Positions 34,601 through 42,509 of a stretch of 64,000 bases of DNA are shown here, piece by piece. The DNA comes from Cellulosimicrobium cellulans. Lineage in GTDB: Bacteria > Actinomycetota > Actinomycetes > Actinomycetales > Cellulomonadaceae. The translations under genes were made by a program, and so were the position numbers. Numbering within the stretch: the stretch's first letter is position 1; every line of letters begins with the position of its first letter. Location of the stretch: the NCBI RefSeq assembly GCF_016907755.1, contig NZ_JAFBCN010000001.1, forward strand, positions 1-64,000. Reading direction: 5' to 3'. The notes under the pieces were generated by a model. It was not told where the DNA came from. It saw only the letters and a program-made list of their open reading frames with translations, and did no database searches.

Positions 34601-35496
34601 GTCGCGGCGGCGAGCTGGTCGATCGTGCGGATCCCCGCGGCGTGCAGCCGTGCGCGCTGCGACTCGTACACCCCGCCCACGAGCAGCACGTCGCGGTGGG
34701 CGTCGATCTGCGCCCGGCAGTCGTCGCAGCGCCCGCACGCCCGGACGGCGGGGTCGTCCCAGGGGGCGCGGCCGTCGCGCGCGACGTGCTCGGCCGTGAG
34801 CCGCACGAGCCGGTCGCGACGGTCCCGGAACACGGGCAGGAGGTCCGCGAGGCGGTGCGACGTGCGCTCGCGCGTGCCGAGGACGAGGGAGACGTCGGGG
34901 TCGACGGGAACGCCCGCAGCCTGGAGCTGGTCGCCGTACGCGGCGAGCTGGAGGAGCGCGGGGACCTTGGCGCGCCGTGCGAGCTTCGTGTCGACGACGG
35001 CGTAGCGGGCCGTCCCCGCGTCGTCGGTGCCGGTCCGGACGAGGAAGTCCGCGCGCCCGTGGAAGGAGCCGTCGAAGAAGGCCGCCTGGTGCACGACGTC
35101 GGCGCCGGCCTCGAGCGCGGCGAGCGTGCGCGCCTGCGCGGCCACGAGTTCGTCCCAGGAGACCCCGCGGGGCGGCTCGAGCCGGACGACGCCGCGGCCC
35201 GTCGTCGGGTCGAACGCGCCGTGCTCGGTCTCGAAGCGTGCGAGGACCTCGCGCTCGTGCCGCGCGCCGAGCGCGGCGGTGCGCGCGAGCATCGCGTCCT
35301 CTCCCGCGTCGTGGCGCGGCGCCCGGCCGAGCTGCTCGTCGAGACGGCACAGGAGCCGGTACTCGCAGTCGGCGGCGACGACGAGGTCGCTCGCCGAGTG
35401 CACGAGGACACGCTCGCGCGCGGGGGCGCCGCCGGGGGCGGTCCGGCCGGGGTCTGCCGCGGCGGTCCGCAGCGCCGGCTCGTCGACGAGGAACAC
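31630..35496 (-). CDS. TM0106-type RecB nuclease / RNase H-like / SF1 helicase fusion
   Basis: A 1288-residue DNA/RNA-processing enzyme with three parts. A RecB-like nuclease domain (N-terminal 270 residues) has YAVVDTKLARR with Asp-x-Lys near residue 165 and the cysteine set CGRCDDC. A YprB-like RNase H fold follows, beginning FFDFEGDP near residue 365 and ending DYNRYDCVSTLRLGEWL. A C-terminal SF1 helicase has Walker A QGPPGTGKTYVGSR (near 907), DEAGQ box (near 1015) and LGDPQQLPQVSQG. GTG 35496 is chosen because GGAGG lies 5 nt upstream and TAGAAC (35564-35569) would start transcription near 35557; the frame itself stays open to 35580. It is monocistronic. Its cellular task is unknown; repair or foreign-DNA processing are both plausible. 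Confidence 0.85.
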   Translation of the reverse strand: MFLVDEPALRTAAADPGRTAPGGAPARERVLVHSASDLVVAADCEYRLLCRLDEQLGRAPRHDAGEDAMLARTAALGARHEREVLARFETEHGAFDPTTGRGVVRLEPPRGVSWDELVAAQARTLAALEAGADVVHQAAFFDGSFHGRADFLVRTGTDDAGTARYAVVDTKLARRAKVPALLQLAAYGDQLQAAGVPVDPDVSLVLGTRERTSHRLADLLPVFRDRRDRLVRLTAEHVARDGRAPWDDPAVRACGRCDDCRAQIDAHRDVLLVGGVYESQRARLHAAGIRTIDQLAAATDETPVPDGMSRSAFAKVRRQAALQLGTGPSDGTVVWADASGPHELSWRIDDPAPVLALPAPSPGDVFFDFEGDPLWTDEGGTSWGLDYLFGWVERPAAPADRPPFHALWAHDLAAERDALVAFVDHVNARRRTYPDLHVYHYADYERAHLLAIAARHGVYEEEVDDLLRDGVLVDLYAVVRQALHVSDRSRSIKKLEPLYMGDELRTGDVTTAAASVVAYAEYTALREAGRDDAADELLRGIADYNRYDCVSTLRLGEWLRRAVAARDDAMVGLGAGSGETRAVYHPHPRPSDAPARPATTARVSPDPAASVASPWGESAADGRGEASADGVAVRERPSAVVLEEEIREVVGEDRARRGAGEGALALYGAAAGYFRREAKPFWHEHYSRLSLPVDEWLGRRNAFLVEQAEVVSGWEVEPGRRTWSRRLALVGRLPEGSDLRVGVAPYLLYDPPLPPCAKTAADGVRGWLTGASVVDAARRATPAGERDVLVVREQLPTGAEPFDATPVALTPSPGPSAKPLEAAAEAAARGALQAWRTTGTLPLDAATDVLLRRPPRLAPETAARSAGAHVPAGADGPAGPGLPPVVDGDVVTAVTTAVERLDDSYLAVQGPPGTGKTYVGSRVVARLVAQGWRVGVVAQSHAVVENMLRAIVLGAGVPREVVAKKVAADGPSARAVYDELDGTHLAAFATQPGPRVVGGTAWDFAADRLPAGTLDLLVVDEAGQLSLATTVAVSRAARRLLLLGDPQQLPQVSQGRHPEPVDRSALGWLADGHGVLPARRGYFLPVTWRLHPRLARAVSTLAYEDKLHAHPLTAARHLDGVPPGVEQVLVEHTGNSVRSPEEAAEVVRQVETVLGRSWTTTVDGATEERPLEQGDVLVVAAYNAQVWAVRAALGAAGHPDVEVGTVDRFQGKEAPVVVVTLAASSGRDASRGLGFLLSRHRVNVAVSRAQWRAVVVRSPALTDVLPHSPRGVEELGAFLGLTGSAPLV

Positions 35497-35563
35497 GCGC
35501 ACCTCCGGGTCGGGGACGATCGCCGCCGGGGCGGGAGCGGGGCCGCCTCGCCGGTCTGCCTCC

Positions 35564-35569
35564 GTTCTA
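35564..35569 (-). promoter_or_regulatory. -10 element of the nuclease/helicase gene
   Basis: TAGAAC on the minus strand; it predicts a leader of about 60 nt and helps reject translation starts upstream of 35557. Confidence 0.4.
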
Positions 35570-35773
35570 CCAGCGACCACCCACGTCGCCGCGCGGCCGG
35601 ACGCGGTGCTGCCCGGGCCACGGCCGGGTCACGACGGGTTCAGGCGTCGGCCCACGGCCGGTGCGATTCGTGCCGGAGGCCACGACTCCCCTACTGTTCC
35701 CGTCGAACCCGGAGCCCCGTCGAGACCCCGCGTCCCCGTCGACCGCGCACCGGGCGCTACCGAAGGAGGACCC

Positions 35774-36847
35774 ATGGCCGTGCGGTTCGTACCGCCCCCG
35801 GGGTGGCCCGTCCCCGAGGGCTTCACCCCCACGACCGACTGGCACCCGGACCCGTCCTGGCCGGCCCCGCCCCCGGGCTGGGTGTTCTGGGAGGACGCGG
35901 GGGCCTCCGCGTCCCCGCTCCCCGTGCCCCTCCCGGACGCGCCGGTGCTCCGCTCGACCGAGCCCCTGCCCACGGGGCCGACGCGCTCTGAGCCCGTACC
36001 CTCCGCGGGCGGGGCGCCGACCCGCCGGTCGCTGCGGGAGCGCTCGTCCGGCGCGACCCCGGCGGTGAGCGTGACCGGGGTGGTCGGCGCGCACCCCGCG
36101 GGCCCTGCGGCCGACGCGACGCACGTGGCGACGCTCGCCCCGGTCGCGACGGGCGCCGTCGACGACCACCCGGTCGCCAGCTCGACGATGATCCTCCCCG
36201 CGCTCGGGGCGCTGCTCGACGACCCGGCCGCGCGGCCCCCGGTCGCCGGCGTGGCCCCGACGGTCTCAGCCGGAGCCGCGCGCTCCGGCGTGGTTCCCGT
36301 CGGCCCGACGCCCGCCGGCCCGGCCACGGCACCGGCGCGCGCGACGGCGAACCCGACGCGCGCCCCCGGCGGCGTCGGCCCGCTCGCGCTCCCCGGCGCC
36401 GACGACGACGAGGACGCAGCCCCCGACCGCGGCCGCCGATGGCTCGTCCCGACCGCCGTCGGCCTCGCGGGCGTCGCCCTCGGCCTGCTCGTCGGCATCG
36501 GCCTGACGCTCTCCGCGCAGGGGGAGGCGCAGCGCGAGAAGGCCGAGGCGCAGCGCGTGCAGAGCGAGGTCGCGGCCGAGCGCGAGCAGCTCGAGTCGGA
36601 GCGCGCCGACCTGGAGGCTCAGCGCGCCGAGCTCGACGCGGCGACGACCCAGCTCACCGAGCGCGAGGCGGCGATCACGAAGGCCGAGGAGGACGCCGCC
36701 AAGCGGTCGCAGGAGCTGGACGACCGGCAGAAGAAGCAGGACGACCGCGACCAGCAGGACCAGCCCGGCAACGGGAACAACGGCAACAACGGGAACAACG
36801 GCAACACCGACGACGGCAGCTGGGACTGGGGCGACTGGGGCTGGTGA
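35774..36847 (+). CDS. Membrane-anchored coiled-coil protein with Trp-rich ends
   Basis: A 357-residue protein that I cannot place in a named family. The N-terminus has a Pro/Trp module (PPPGWPVPEGFTPTTDWHPD, then PPPGWVFWED) seen in actinobacterial envelope proteins. A disordered Ala/Pro stretch reaches one transmembrane helix at about residues 226-250 (WLVPTAVGLAGVALGLLVGIGL). An extracellular coiled coil follows (about 255-325, EAQREKAEAQRVQSEVAAER onwards). The tail is an Asn/Gly repeat ending SWDWGDWGW. AAGGAGGA precedes ATG. A cell-envelope spacer or sensor is a guess. Confidence 0.7.
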   Translation: MAVRFVPPPGWPVPEGFTPTTDWHPDPSWPAPPPGWVFWEDAGASASPLPVPLPDAPVLRSTEPLPTGPTRSEPVPSAGGAPTRRSLRERSSGATPAVSVTGVVGAHPAGPAADATHVATLAPVATGAVDDHPVASSTMILPALGALLDDPAARPPVAGVAPTVSAGAARSGVVPVGPTPAGPATAPARATANPTRAPGGVGPLALPGADDDEDAAPDRGRRWLVPTAVGLAGVALGLLVGIGLTLSAQGEAQREKAEAQRVQSEVAAEREQLESERADLEAQRAELDAATTQLTEREAAITKAEEDAAKRSQELDDRQKKQDDRDQQDQPGNGNNGNNGNNGNTDDGSWDWGDWGW

Positions 36848-36876
36848 GACCGCGGTGGTCCCCGCGAGCCCGGGGC

Positions 36877-37317
36877 TCACTTCTCCGGGTCGGGGTGCTC
36901 GGCGAGGTGCGCGTAGCGGCTGAGGATGCGCGGCCACCCCGTGAAGCGCGACCGCACGCGCTCGCTGCCGGGCGCCCAGCCGCCGTGCTCGAACCGCACG
37001 GCGGTCCCGCTCGCGCTCGGCCGCAGGTCGACCCGGACGAGCGATGCCCGGCCGGGCGGCTGGCCCGGGGTGAACGTGTGCGCGAGGTGGGTCGCCCGCT
37101 CCCACAGGGTCACGCGTCCCCACACCTTTTCGTCGGTGCCGTGGGACGCGACGACGCGGCCGCCGACCACCGGTTCGACGACGAGCCCGGAGAACGACCC
37201 GGCGTCGTCCGTGTAGCCGGGCGGCCACCACTCCGCGATCCGGTCGACGTACGTGTCGAAGGCGACCTCGACGGGGCATGCGAGGCGGAGCTCGTGGACG
37301 ATCGGGGCGAGGCTCAT
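36877..37317 (-). CDS. SRPBCC/AHSA1-like protein
   Basis: A 146-residue START/Bet v1-fold protein of the AHSA1 type. The first strand IVHELRLACPVEVAFDTYVD, WWPPGYTDD and the C-terminal helix FTGWPRILSRYAHL fit the family, which binds hydrophobic ligands in a central cavity. ATG 37317 follows GGAGG; a longer upstream frame lacks domain residues. Converges with the coiled-coil protein gene, 29 nt between stops. Confidence 0.8.
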   Translation of the reverse strand: MSLAPIVHELRLACPVEVAFDTYVDRIAEWWPPGYTDDAGSFSGLVVEPVVGGRVVASHGTDEKVWGRVTLWERATHLAHTFTPGQPPGRASLVRVDLRPSASGTAVRFEHGGWAPGSERVRSRFTGWPRILSRYAHLAEHPDPEK

Positions 37318-37505
37318 GCGGTCCTCCCGGGGACGGCCCGGACGCGACGACGAACTCGGGTCAGCAGCATTGAACTGCGCCGCTCCGCGTCCCGCCACCG
37401 GTGACCCACGGCGGCCGGATCTTCACGAACGTCTCCACGAACGCCTCACGGACACGTCACCGCTTCCGGTCGCGGAACGCACGTCCCTCACAGAAGGTGG
37501 GAGGC

Positions 37506-37730
37506 GTGCTGACGCGATCCCTCTCCCACACCCGCTCCCACGCCTCGGACGACGAGACCCCGATCTACGACGCGCTCGTGGTCGAGCACGAGAACATGCT
37601 GCCGCTCGTGCACCTGGGCCGGGCGCTCAGCGGGGAGATGGTCACGGTCGCGCGCCCCACCGGTCTCTCGCCCCGGCTCCTCGCGGCGCACGACGCCCCC
37701 GCACTGCCGCGCCGCCGTCGCGCGGGCTGA
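37506..37730 (+). CDS. Small hypothetical protein
   Basis: A 74-residue frame starting at GTG 37506 with GGGAGG 2 nt upstream. Codon use is almost wholly G/C at third positions over its full length, supporting translation. It includes DDETPIYDALVVEHENMLPL and a basic C-terminus PRRRRAG, with no recognisable domain. It is divergent from the SRPBCC gene and converges with the amino acid ABC operon, 12 nt between stops. Confidence 0.55.
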   Translation: MLTRSLSHTRSHASDDETPIYDALVVEHENMLPLVHLGRALSGEMVTVARPTGLSPRLLAAHDAPALPRRRRAG

Positions 37731-37742
37731 GGGCCCCCCTCC

Positions 37743-38585
37743 CTACAGCACGTGCGCGAGGAACGACCGCGTGCGCTCGTGCTGCGGGTCGCCGAGCACC
37801 TGGTCGGGCGTGCCCTGCTCGACGATGACGCCCTCGTCCATGAAGACGACGGCGTCCGCGACCTCGCGCGCGAACCCGATCTCGTGCGTCACGACCATCA
37901 TCGTCATGCCGGACCGCGCGAGGTCGCGCATGACGGCGAGCACCTCGCCGACGAGCTCGGGGTCGAGCGCCGACGTCGGCTCGTCGAACAGCATGAGCTC
38001 GGGCTCCATGGCGAGCGCCCGCGCGATCGCCACGCGCTGCTGCTGGCCGCCGGAGAGCTGCGCCGGGTAGTGGTCGGCGCGGTCGGCGAGGCCGACGCGC
38101 TCCAGGAGCTCGGTCGCCCGTGCGCGCGCGGCCGCCTTCCCGAGCCCCTGCACCTGCACCGGCGCCTCCGCGACGTTCTCGAGCGCGGTCATGTGCGGGA
38201 ACAGGTTGAAGCGCTGGAACACCATGCCGATGCGCGAGCGCTGGCGCGCGACGACCTTGGGGTGGAGGCGGTGCAGGCGGGTGCGCCCGTCCTTGGTCAC
38301 CTCGCGGTAGCCCATGAGCTCGCCGTCGACGCGGATGCGCCCGCCCGTGATCTCCTCGAGCTCGTTGACGCAGCGCAGGAGCGTCGACTTGCCCGAGCCC
38401 GACGGCCCCAGGACGACGCACACCGACCCGCGCGGGACCTCGAGGTCCACGCCCCGGAGCACGTGCAGGTCGCCGAACATCTTGTGCAGGCCCTCGACCT
38501 GCACCATCGGCGTGCTCGTGCCAGCCTGCGCCCGGTCGTCCGTGCGGCCGGCCGCCGAGGATGCCGCGTCGTGCGTCCCGCTCAC
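37743..38585 (-). CDS. Polar amino acid ABC transporter ATPase (GlnQ/HisP type)
   Basis: A 280-residue ATPase. Walker [20 protein letters not shown], signature [20 protein letters not shown], Walker [17 protein letters not shown] and the His switch VVTHEIGFA are intact. Residues 1-26 are a polar extension. GTG 38585 overlaps the permease stop (GTGA), so translation is coupled. It is the last gene of a binding protein-permease-ATPase operon. Confidence 0.9.
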   Translation of the reverse strand: MSGTHDAASSAAGRTDDRAQAGTSTPMVQVEGLHKMFGDLHVLRGVDLEVPRGSVCVVLGPSGSGKSTLLRCVNELEEITGGRIRVDGELMGYREVTKDGRTRLHRLHPKVVARQRSRIGMVFQRFNLFPHMTALENVAEAPVQVQGLGKAAARARATELLERVGLADRADHYPAQLSGGQQQRVAIARALAMEPELMLFDEPTSALDPELVGEVLAVMRDLARSGMTMMVVTHEIGFAREVADAVVFMDEGVIVEQGTPDQVLGDPQHERTRSFLAHVL

Positions 38586-39598
38586 GGGGTCACCTCCAGG
38601 AAGGGGTCGTCCTTGGTCGTGCCGGACGCCGCGATGAGGTCCTGCTTGCTGGGCTTCCGGCGTCCGCCGCCCGTGCCTCTCGGCCCGCGCCCACGGCGTC
38701 GGGCCGCGGTCTGCGTGCCGAACCCGCGGCCGTAGTACCGCTCGATGTAGTGCTGGCCCACCATGAGGACGCTCGTGATGAGCAGGTACCAGATCGCGGC
38801 GACCATGAGCAGCGGGATCGGCAGGAAGAGCCGGTTGCCGATCGCGTTGGTCGAGTACTGCAGGTCGAGCGTGAACGGCACCGCGAGCACGAGCGACGTC
38901 GTCTTGAGCAGGGAGATCGTCTCGTTGCCCGTCGGGGGCACGATGACGCGCATCGCCTGCGGCAGCACGATGCGCCGGAGGATCTTGCCGTCCTTCATGC
39001 CGAGCGCCTTGGCCGCCTCGGTCTGGCCCGGGTCGACGGACCCGAGGCCCGCACGGACGATCTCCGCGAGGTACGCGGCCTCGTTGAGCGAGAGCCCGAT
39101 GAGCGCGCACACGAACGCCGTGAACAGGTCCGCCGTGCGGAACTCGAAGAACTCGGGGCCGAACGGGATGCCGAGGCTCAGACGCGGGTAGAGCACCGAG
39201 ACCAGGCCCCAGAACACGAGCTGGGTGTAGATCGGGGTGCCGCGGAAGAACCAGATGTAGCCCCAGCTCACCGACTTCATGACGGGGTTGTCCGACCGTC
39301 GCATGATCGCGAGCAGCACGGCGAGCACGATCGCGATCGCCATCGAGCAGAACGTCAGCACGAGCGTCCAGCCCACGCCGCGCACGACCGTCACGTCGCG
39401 GAAGTAGAGCCAGACGACGTCCCAGCGGAACTTCTCGTTCGTCAGCAGCGCGTTCGCGGCCATCGCGGCGAGGACCAGCAGCACGACGGCGGAGATCCAC
39501 CGGCCGGGCCGCGGGACGGGTCGGGCGTGGATGCGGTCGGGGACCGGGTCGTCGCCCGGTGCGCCGGCGGCGTCGCCGCCGGGTGTCCTACCGGTCAT
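38582..39598 (-). CDS. Polar amino acid ABC transporter permease
   Basis: A 338-residue HisM/GlnP-type permease. An extra N-terminal helix (about residues 35-55) precedes the core; the EAA loop [22 protein letters not shown] (in part, near 195) contacts the ATPase. The C-terminus is a basic tail (RRRGRGPRG). A single permease gene implies a homodimer. The gene lies 156 bp after the binding-protein gene, with a 12-bp hairpin in the gap. Confidence 0.9.
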   Translation of the reverse strand: MTGRTPGGDAAGAPGDDPVPDRIHARPVPRPGRWISAVVLLVLAAMAANALLTNEKFRWDVVWLYFRDVTVVRGVGWTLVLTFCSMAIAIVLAVLLAIMRRSDNPVMKSVSWGYIWFFRGTPIYTQLVFWGLVSVLYPRLSLGIPFGPEFFEFRTADLFTAFVCALIGLSLNEAAYLAEIVRAGLGSVDPGQTEAAKALGMKDGKILRRIVLPQAMRVIVPPTGNETISLLKTTSLVLAVPFTLDLQYSTNAIGNRLFLPIPLLMVAAIWYLLITSVLMVGQHYIERYYGRGFGTQTAARRRGRGPRGTGGGRRKPSKQDLIAASGTTKDDPFLEVTP

Positions 39599-39679
39599 GG
39601 TGCACCTCGGGGTGTCGGGGCTCGGGGCACGAGCCGGGCCGCGCGGACGGCGTCGTCCGTGCAGGCGTCCAGTGTGCCG

Positions 39680-39708
39680 GTCGCGGGCGCCGGGTGGGCG
39701 CCCGCGAC
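39680..39708 (-). terminator. Attenuating hairpin between binding-protein and permease genes
   Basis: GTCGCGGGCGCC (39680-39691) pairs perfectly with 39697-39708 around a 5-nt loop. Same position in the operon as the livK/livH hairpin. Confidence 0.65.
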
Positions 39709-39754
39709 ACGGCGGGGACTGGGAGGAGGGATGGGCTGAGGCTGCGCGGGGGCG

Positions 39755-40699
39755 TCAGCCGACGGACGGGTTGATCTCCGCGGTGTCGAGAGCGGCGTCC
39801 CCGCTGCCCCACGCGCCGAGGATCTCGACGAGCTGGCCGCTGTCCATGAGCGACTGCAGCGCCGCCTGGATCGCGGCGGCGAGCTCGGTGTCGTCCTTCG
39901 CGACGACGACGCCCTGGGGCGCGCTGTCGAACACGTCGCCGAGCTGCTCGAGCTGGCCGCCGGTCTGCTCGACCGCGTAGCCGATGACCGGCGAGTCCGC
40001 GTAGAGGACCTGCGCCTTGCCGCCCGCGACGTTCGTCGTGGCGTCGGACTGCGACTCGTACTGGAGGATGTCGATCTTCTCCTCGCCCGCGTCGGTGCAC
40101 GCCTGGCTCTGCACGGCGATGTCCTCGTCCTGGATGGTGCCGGTCTGGACCGCGACGGTCAGGCCGCACAGGCTCGCCGGGTCGACGTCGTCCGGGTTGC
40201 CCGCCGCGACCGCGTACGCGGAGCCCGCGTTGAGGAAGGAGATCATGTTGGCCTCCTGCATGCGCTCCTCCGTGATCGTGAAGGAGGAGATGCCGGCGTC
40301 GTACTTGGTGCCCAGCGCCGGGATGATCGCCGGGAAGTCGGCCGACTGGACGTCGACGTCGAGGCCGAGCGTCGCGCCGACGGCCTTGATGACGTCGATG
40401 TCGAAGCCGATCGGGGTCGTGCCGTCCGCGTCGATGAACTCGGCAGGCGCGTACTCCGTGTTCGAGGCGACGACGAGCGTCCCCGCGGACGCGACGTCCT
40501 CGGGCAGCAGCGCCGCGGCCGCGTCGTCGACCTCGATCGTCGAGGGGTCGAACGACGGCGCGGACGACGTCTCGTCGGATCCTGCGGTGCTGCCGTCCGT
40601 CCCGGTCTGGGAGGCGTCGGTGCACGCGGTGAGCAGGAGGGCGCTCGTCGCGGTGAGCGCGACGAGGCCGAGGGGGAGCTTGCGCAGGGTCGTACGCAT
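39755..40699 (-). CDS. Polar amino acid-binding lipoprotein (SBP family 3)
   Basis: A 314-residue receptor. The signal peptide ends in the lipobox LLTACT, so Cys26 is lipidated. After a Ser/Thr/Asp linker the SBP_bac_3 fold begins at AGTLVVASNTEYAPAEFID and includes PIGFDIDVIKAVGATLGLDV. GGAG lies 7 nt upstream of the ATG. The ligand is likely a polar or charged amino acid; the sequence does not tell which. First gene of the three-gene operon. Confidence 0.9.
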   Translation of the reverse strand: MRTTLRKLPLGLVALTATSALLLTACTDASQTGTDGSTAGSDETSSAPSFDPSTIEVDDAAAALLPEDVASAGTLVVASNTEYAPAEFIDADGTTPIGFDIDVIKAVGATLGLDVDVQSADFPAIIPALGTKYDAGISSFTITEERMQEANMISFLNAGSAYAVAAGNPDDVDPASLCGLTVAVQTGTIQDEDIAVQSQACTDAGEEKIDILQYESQSDATTNVAGGKAQVLYADSPVIGYAVEQTGGQLEQLGDVFDSAPQGVVVAKDDTELAAAIQAALQSLMDSGQLVEILGAWGSGDAALDTAEINPSVG

Positions 40700-40906
40700 G
40701 GTGTTCTCCGATCGGGTGGGGGCCGGGCAGGGGCAGCGTAGACACCGATCGTCTCCGTCGTGTTACGTCAGCACCCGGCCCGGAGGCCGAGGAACGTACG
40801 GGGAACAGAGGACCCGGCGGTGCGCAGCACCTGCGCACGAGTGTGAGGCCGCACCGCTCCACTCACCAAACCGGCAGGAACATCGACGCCGAACCGTGAC
40901 GAACCA

Positions 40907-40973
40907 CCCCGCCGAACACGACCTTGCTGTCGGAATAGCCCGCATTCCGACAGCAACGTCGTGCTCGACGGGG
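40907..40973. terminator. Dispersed palindrome, copy with TTGCTGTCG core
   Basis: Arms 40907-40936 and 40944-40973 pair at 27 of 30 positions around a 7-nt loop; inner arm TTGCTGTCGGAAT. It lies 3' of the FAD oxidase gene. Shares its core with the copies at 47557 and 53069. Confidence 0.65.
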
Positions 40974-41026
40974 TGCGGGGTCGTGGTCGGCGGGGGGGGC
41001 GGGGGGCGGGGGGCGGGGAGGGGGGG

Positions 41027-42322
41027 TCAGGATGCCAGGAGGCGTTCGACGTAGCCGCCGAGGAAGCGTGCGTCGGGGTCGCAGCGCTGGACGAGGTCGC
41101 CGAAGTCGTCGAAGCGCGGGTAGAGCGCCGCGACCGAGCCCGGGTCGTGGACGAGCGCGTGCGAGAGCTTGCCCCAGTGCGGGCGGGCGCCCAGGGAGAG
41201 GAGCGCGGCCTCGACGTCGGGCAGGACGCGCGCGACGTCGTCGGGCAGGGGCTTCCACGTGAGGTGGACGCCGACCGCCGCGCCGTCGAACGGGCTCAGC
41301 CACAGGGGCTCCGCGTCGGCCGCGACCGTGCGGACCTCCCCCACCTGGAGCAGCGGCGTCACGCGCGGGCCGAGGTCGCGCATCGCCGCGAACGCCTCCT
41401 GCGCCCGCGCGCGCGGCACGAGGTACTCCGACTGGAGCTCGGCGCCGTTGCTCGGCGTGAAGTCGAGCCGGAAGTGCGGCAGCCGCTCGTTCCACGGCCC
41501 GGGCTCGCCGAGCTGCGGCGTGCAGTGCCGCGGGTCGACACCGGGCAGCGGGTGCAGCATCGTCGCGGCGGGCGTCGCCCCGAAGAGCTCCTCGCGCGCG
41601 GTCCCGGTCTCCCCCGGCGCGAGGCGCGACTTGCGCCAGACCTGCTGCACGCCGTCGGGGCCCCAGTCCGTGAAGAGGCTCACCGAGTACGCCGACGCCG
41701 TGAGCTCGTCGTAGTACGCCGTCACCGCGTCCCACGGCAGCCCGACGTGCACGTCCTGGCGCACGTCGAACGTCGGGACGGTCTCGAGCTCGACCCGCGT
41801 CACCACGCCCAGCGACCCGAGCGCGACGACCGCTCCCGGGAAGTCCGCGTCCCCGCGCCGCAGGAGGCGCCGCTCGCCGTCTCCCGCGACCAGCTCCAGC
41901 CCGACGACGGCGCTCGCCAGCGAGCCGACCGCGTCGCCCGAGCCGTGGGTCGCCGTCGCGACGGACCCCGCGACGGAGATGTGCGGGAGCGACGCGAGGT
42001 TCGCGAGGGCGCGGCCCGCCGCCTGCACGTGCCGCGTCACGTCGCCGTACCGCAGCCCCGCCGCGACCGACGCCACGCCCGTGGCAGGGTCGACCACGAC
42101 GGGCGGGCGTCCGTCGTCGTACCGGTCGAGGACGACGTGCGTCCCGGTCGTGTCCGCGACGTCCCCGAACGAGTGCCGGGACCCGAGCGCCTTCACGCGG
42201 CGCGAGCGCCGCACGACGTCGGTCAGCGCGTCGGGCGTCAGGGGATGCACGACCTCGACGGAGGAGTAGGTGAGATTCCCGGCCCAGTTGCCGGATCGGG
42301 CGGGTTCGGCGGTCGTCGTCAC
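41027..42322 (-). CDS. FAD-dependent sugar/alditol oxidase (lactone oxidase family)
   Basis: A 431-residue flavoprotein of the D-arabinono-1,4-lactone oxidase / alditol oxidase family. The FAD-binding domain has VKALGSRHSFGDVADT (near residue 40), where the His is the usual covalent flavin attachment site, and LPHISVAGSVATATHGSG. The C-terminal ALO domain ends HWGKLSHALVHDPGSVAALYPRFDDF. GTG 42322 has CAGGGT 6 nt upstream and is probably leaderless. The alditol or aldonolactone substrate cannot be resolved from the sequence. Confidence 0.88.
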   Translation of the reverse strand: MTTTAEPARSGNWAGNLTYSSVEVVHPLTPDALTDVVRRSRRVKALGSRHSFGDVADTTGTHVVLDRYDDGRPPVVVDPATGVASVAAGLRYGDVTRHVQAAGRALANLASLPHISVAGSVATATHGSGDAVGSLASAVVGLELVAGDGERRLLRRGDADFPGAVVALGSLGVVTRVELETVPTFDVRQDVHVGLPWDAVTAYYDELTASAYSVSLFTDWGPDGVQQVWRKSRLAPGETGTAREELFGATPAATMLHPLPGVDPRHCTPQLGEPGPWNERLPHFRLDFTPSNGAELQSEYLVPRARAQEAFAAMRDLGPRVTPLLQVGEVRTVAADAEPLWLSPFDGAAVGVHLTWKPLPDDVARVLPDVEAALLSLGARPHWGKLSHALVHDPGSVAALYPRFDDFGDLVQRCDPDARFLGGYVERLLAS

Positions 42323-42328
42323 GCCCCC

Positions 42329-42334
42329 ACCCTG
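42329..42334 (-). promoter_or_regulatory. -10 element of FAD oxidase gene (leaderless)
   Basis: CAGGGT on the minus strand, 6 nt before GTG 42322. Confidence 0.45.
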
Positions 42335-42347
42335 CCACCCCCTCCCC

Positions 42348-42406
42348 GCCGAACACGACGTGAGCGTCGCTCTGAGGCCCAGAACGATGTCCAGGTCGTG
42401 CTCGAC
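42348..42406. repeat. Degenerate copy of the dispersed palindrome
   Basis: GAACACGACG (42351-42360) faces CGTGCTCGAC (42397-42406), as in the intact copies, but the arms 42348-42373 / 42381-42406 pair at only 19 of 26 positions. It lies between divergent genes, so termination is unlikely here. Confidence 0.4.
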
Positions 42407-42509
42407 GACGGGCAAGCCCGTGCTCGGCCAGCCGGACGGGGGTTGTCCCCACCCGCGGTCGGGGGCGGCCCGGGGTCCCCGGAACGGGACGAAGCGGTGA
42501 GATCGAGAC

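Noticed and set aside
35497-35580. Longer N-terminus for the nuclease/helicase
   Set aside because: No ribosome binding site there, and the likely -10 element (35564-35569) would place the RNA start inside it.
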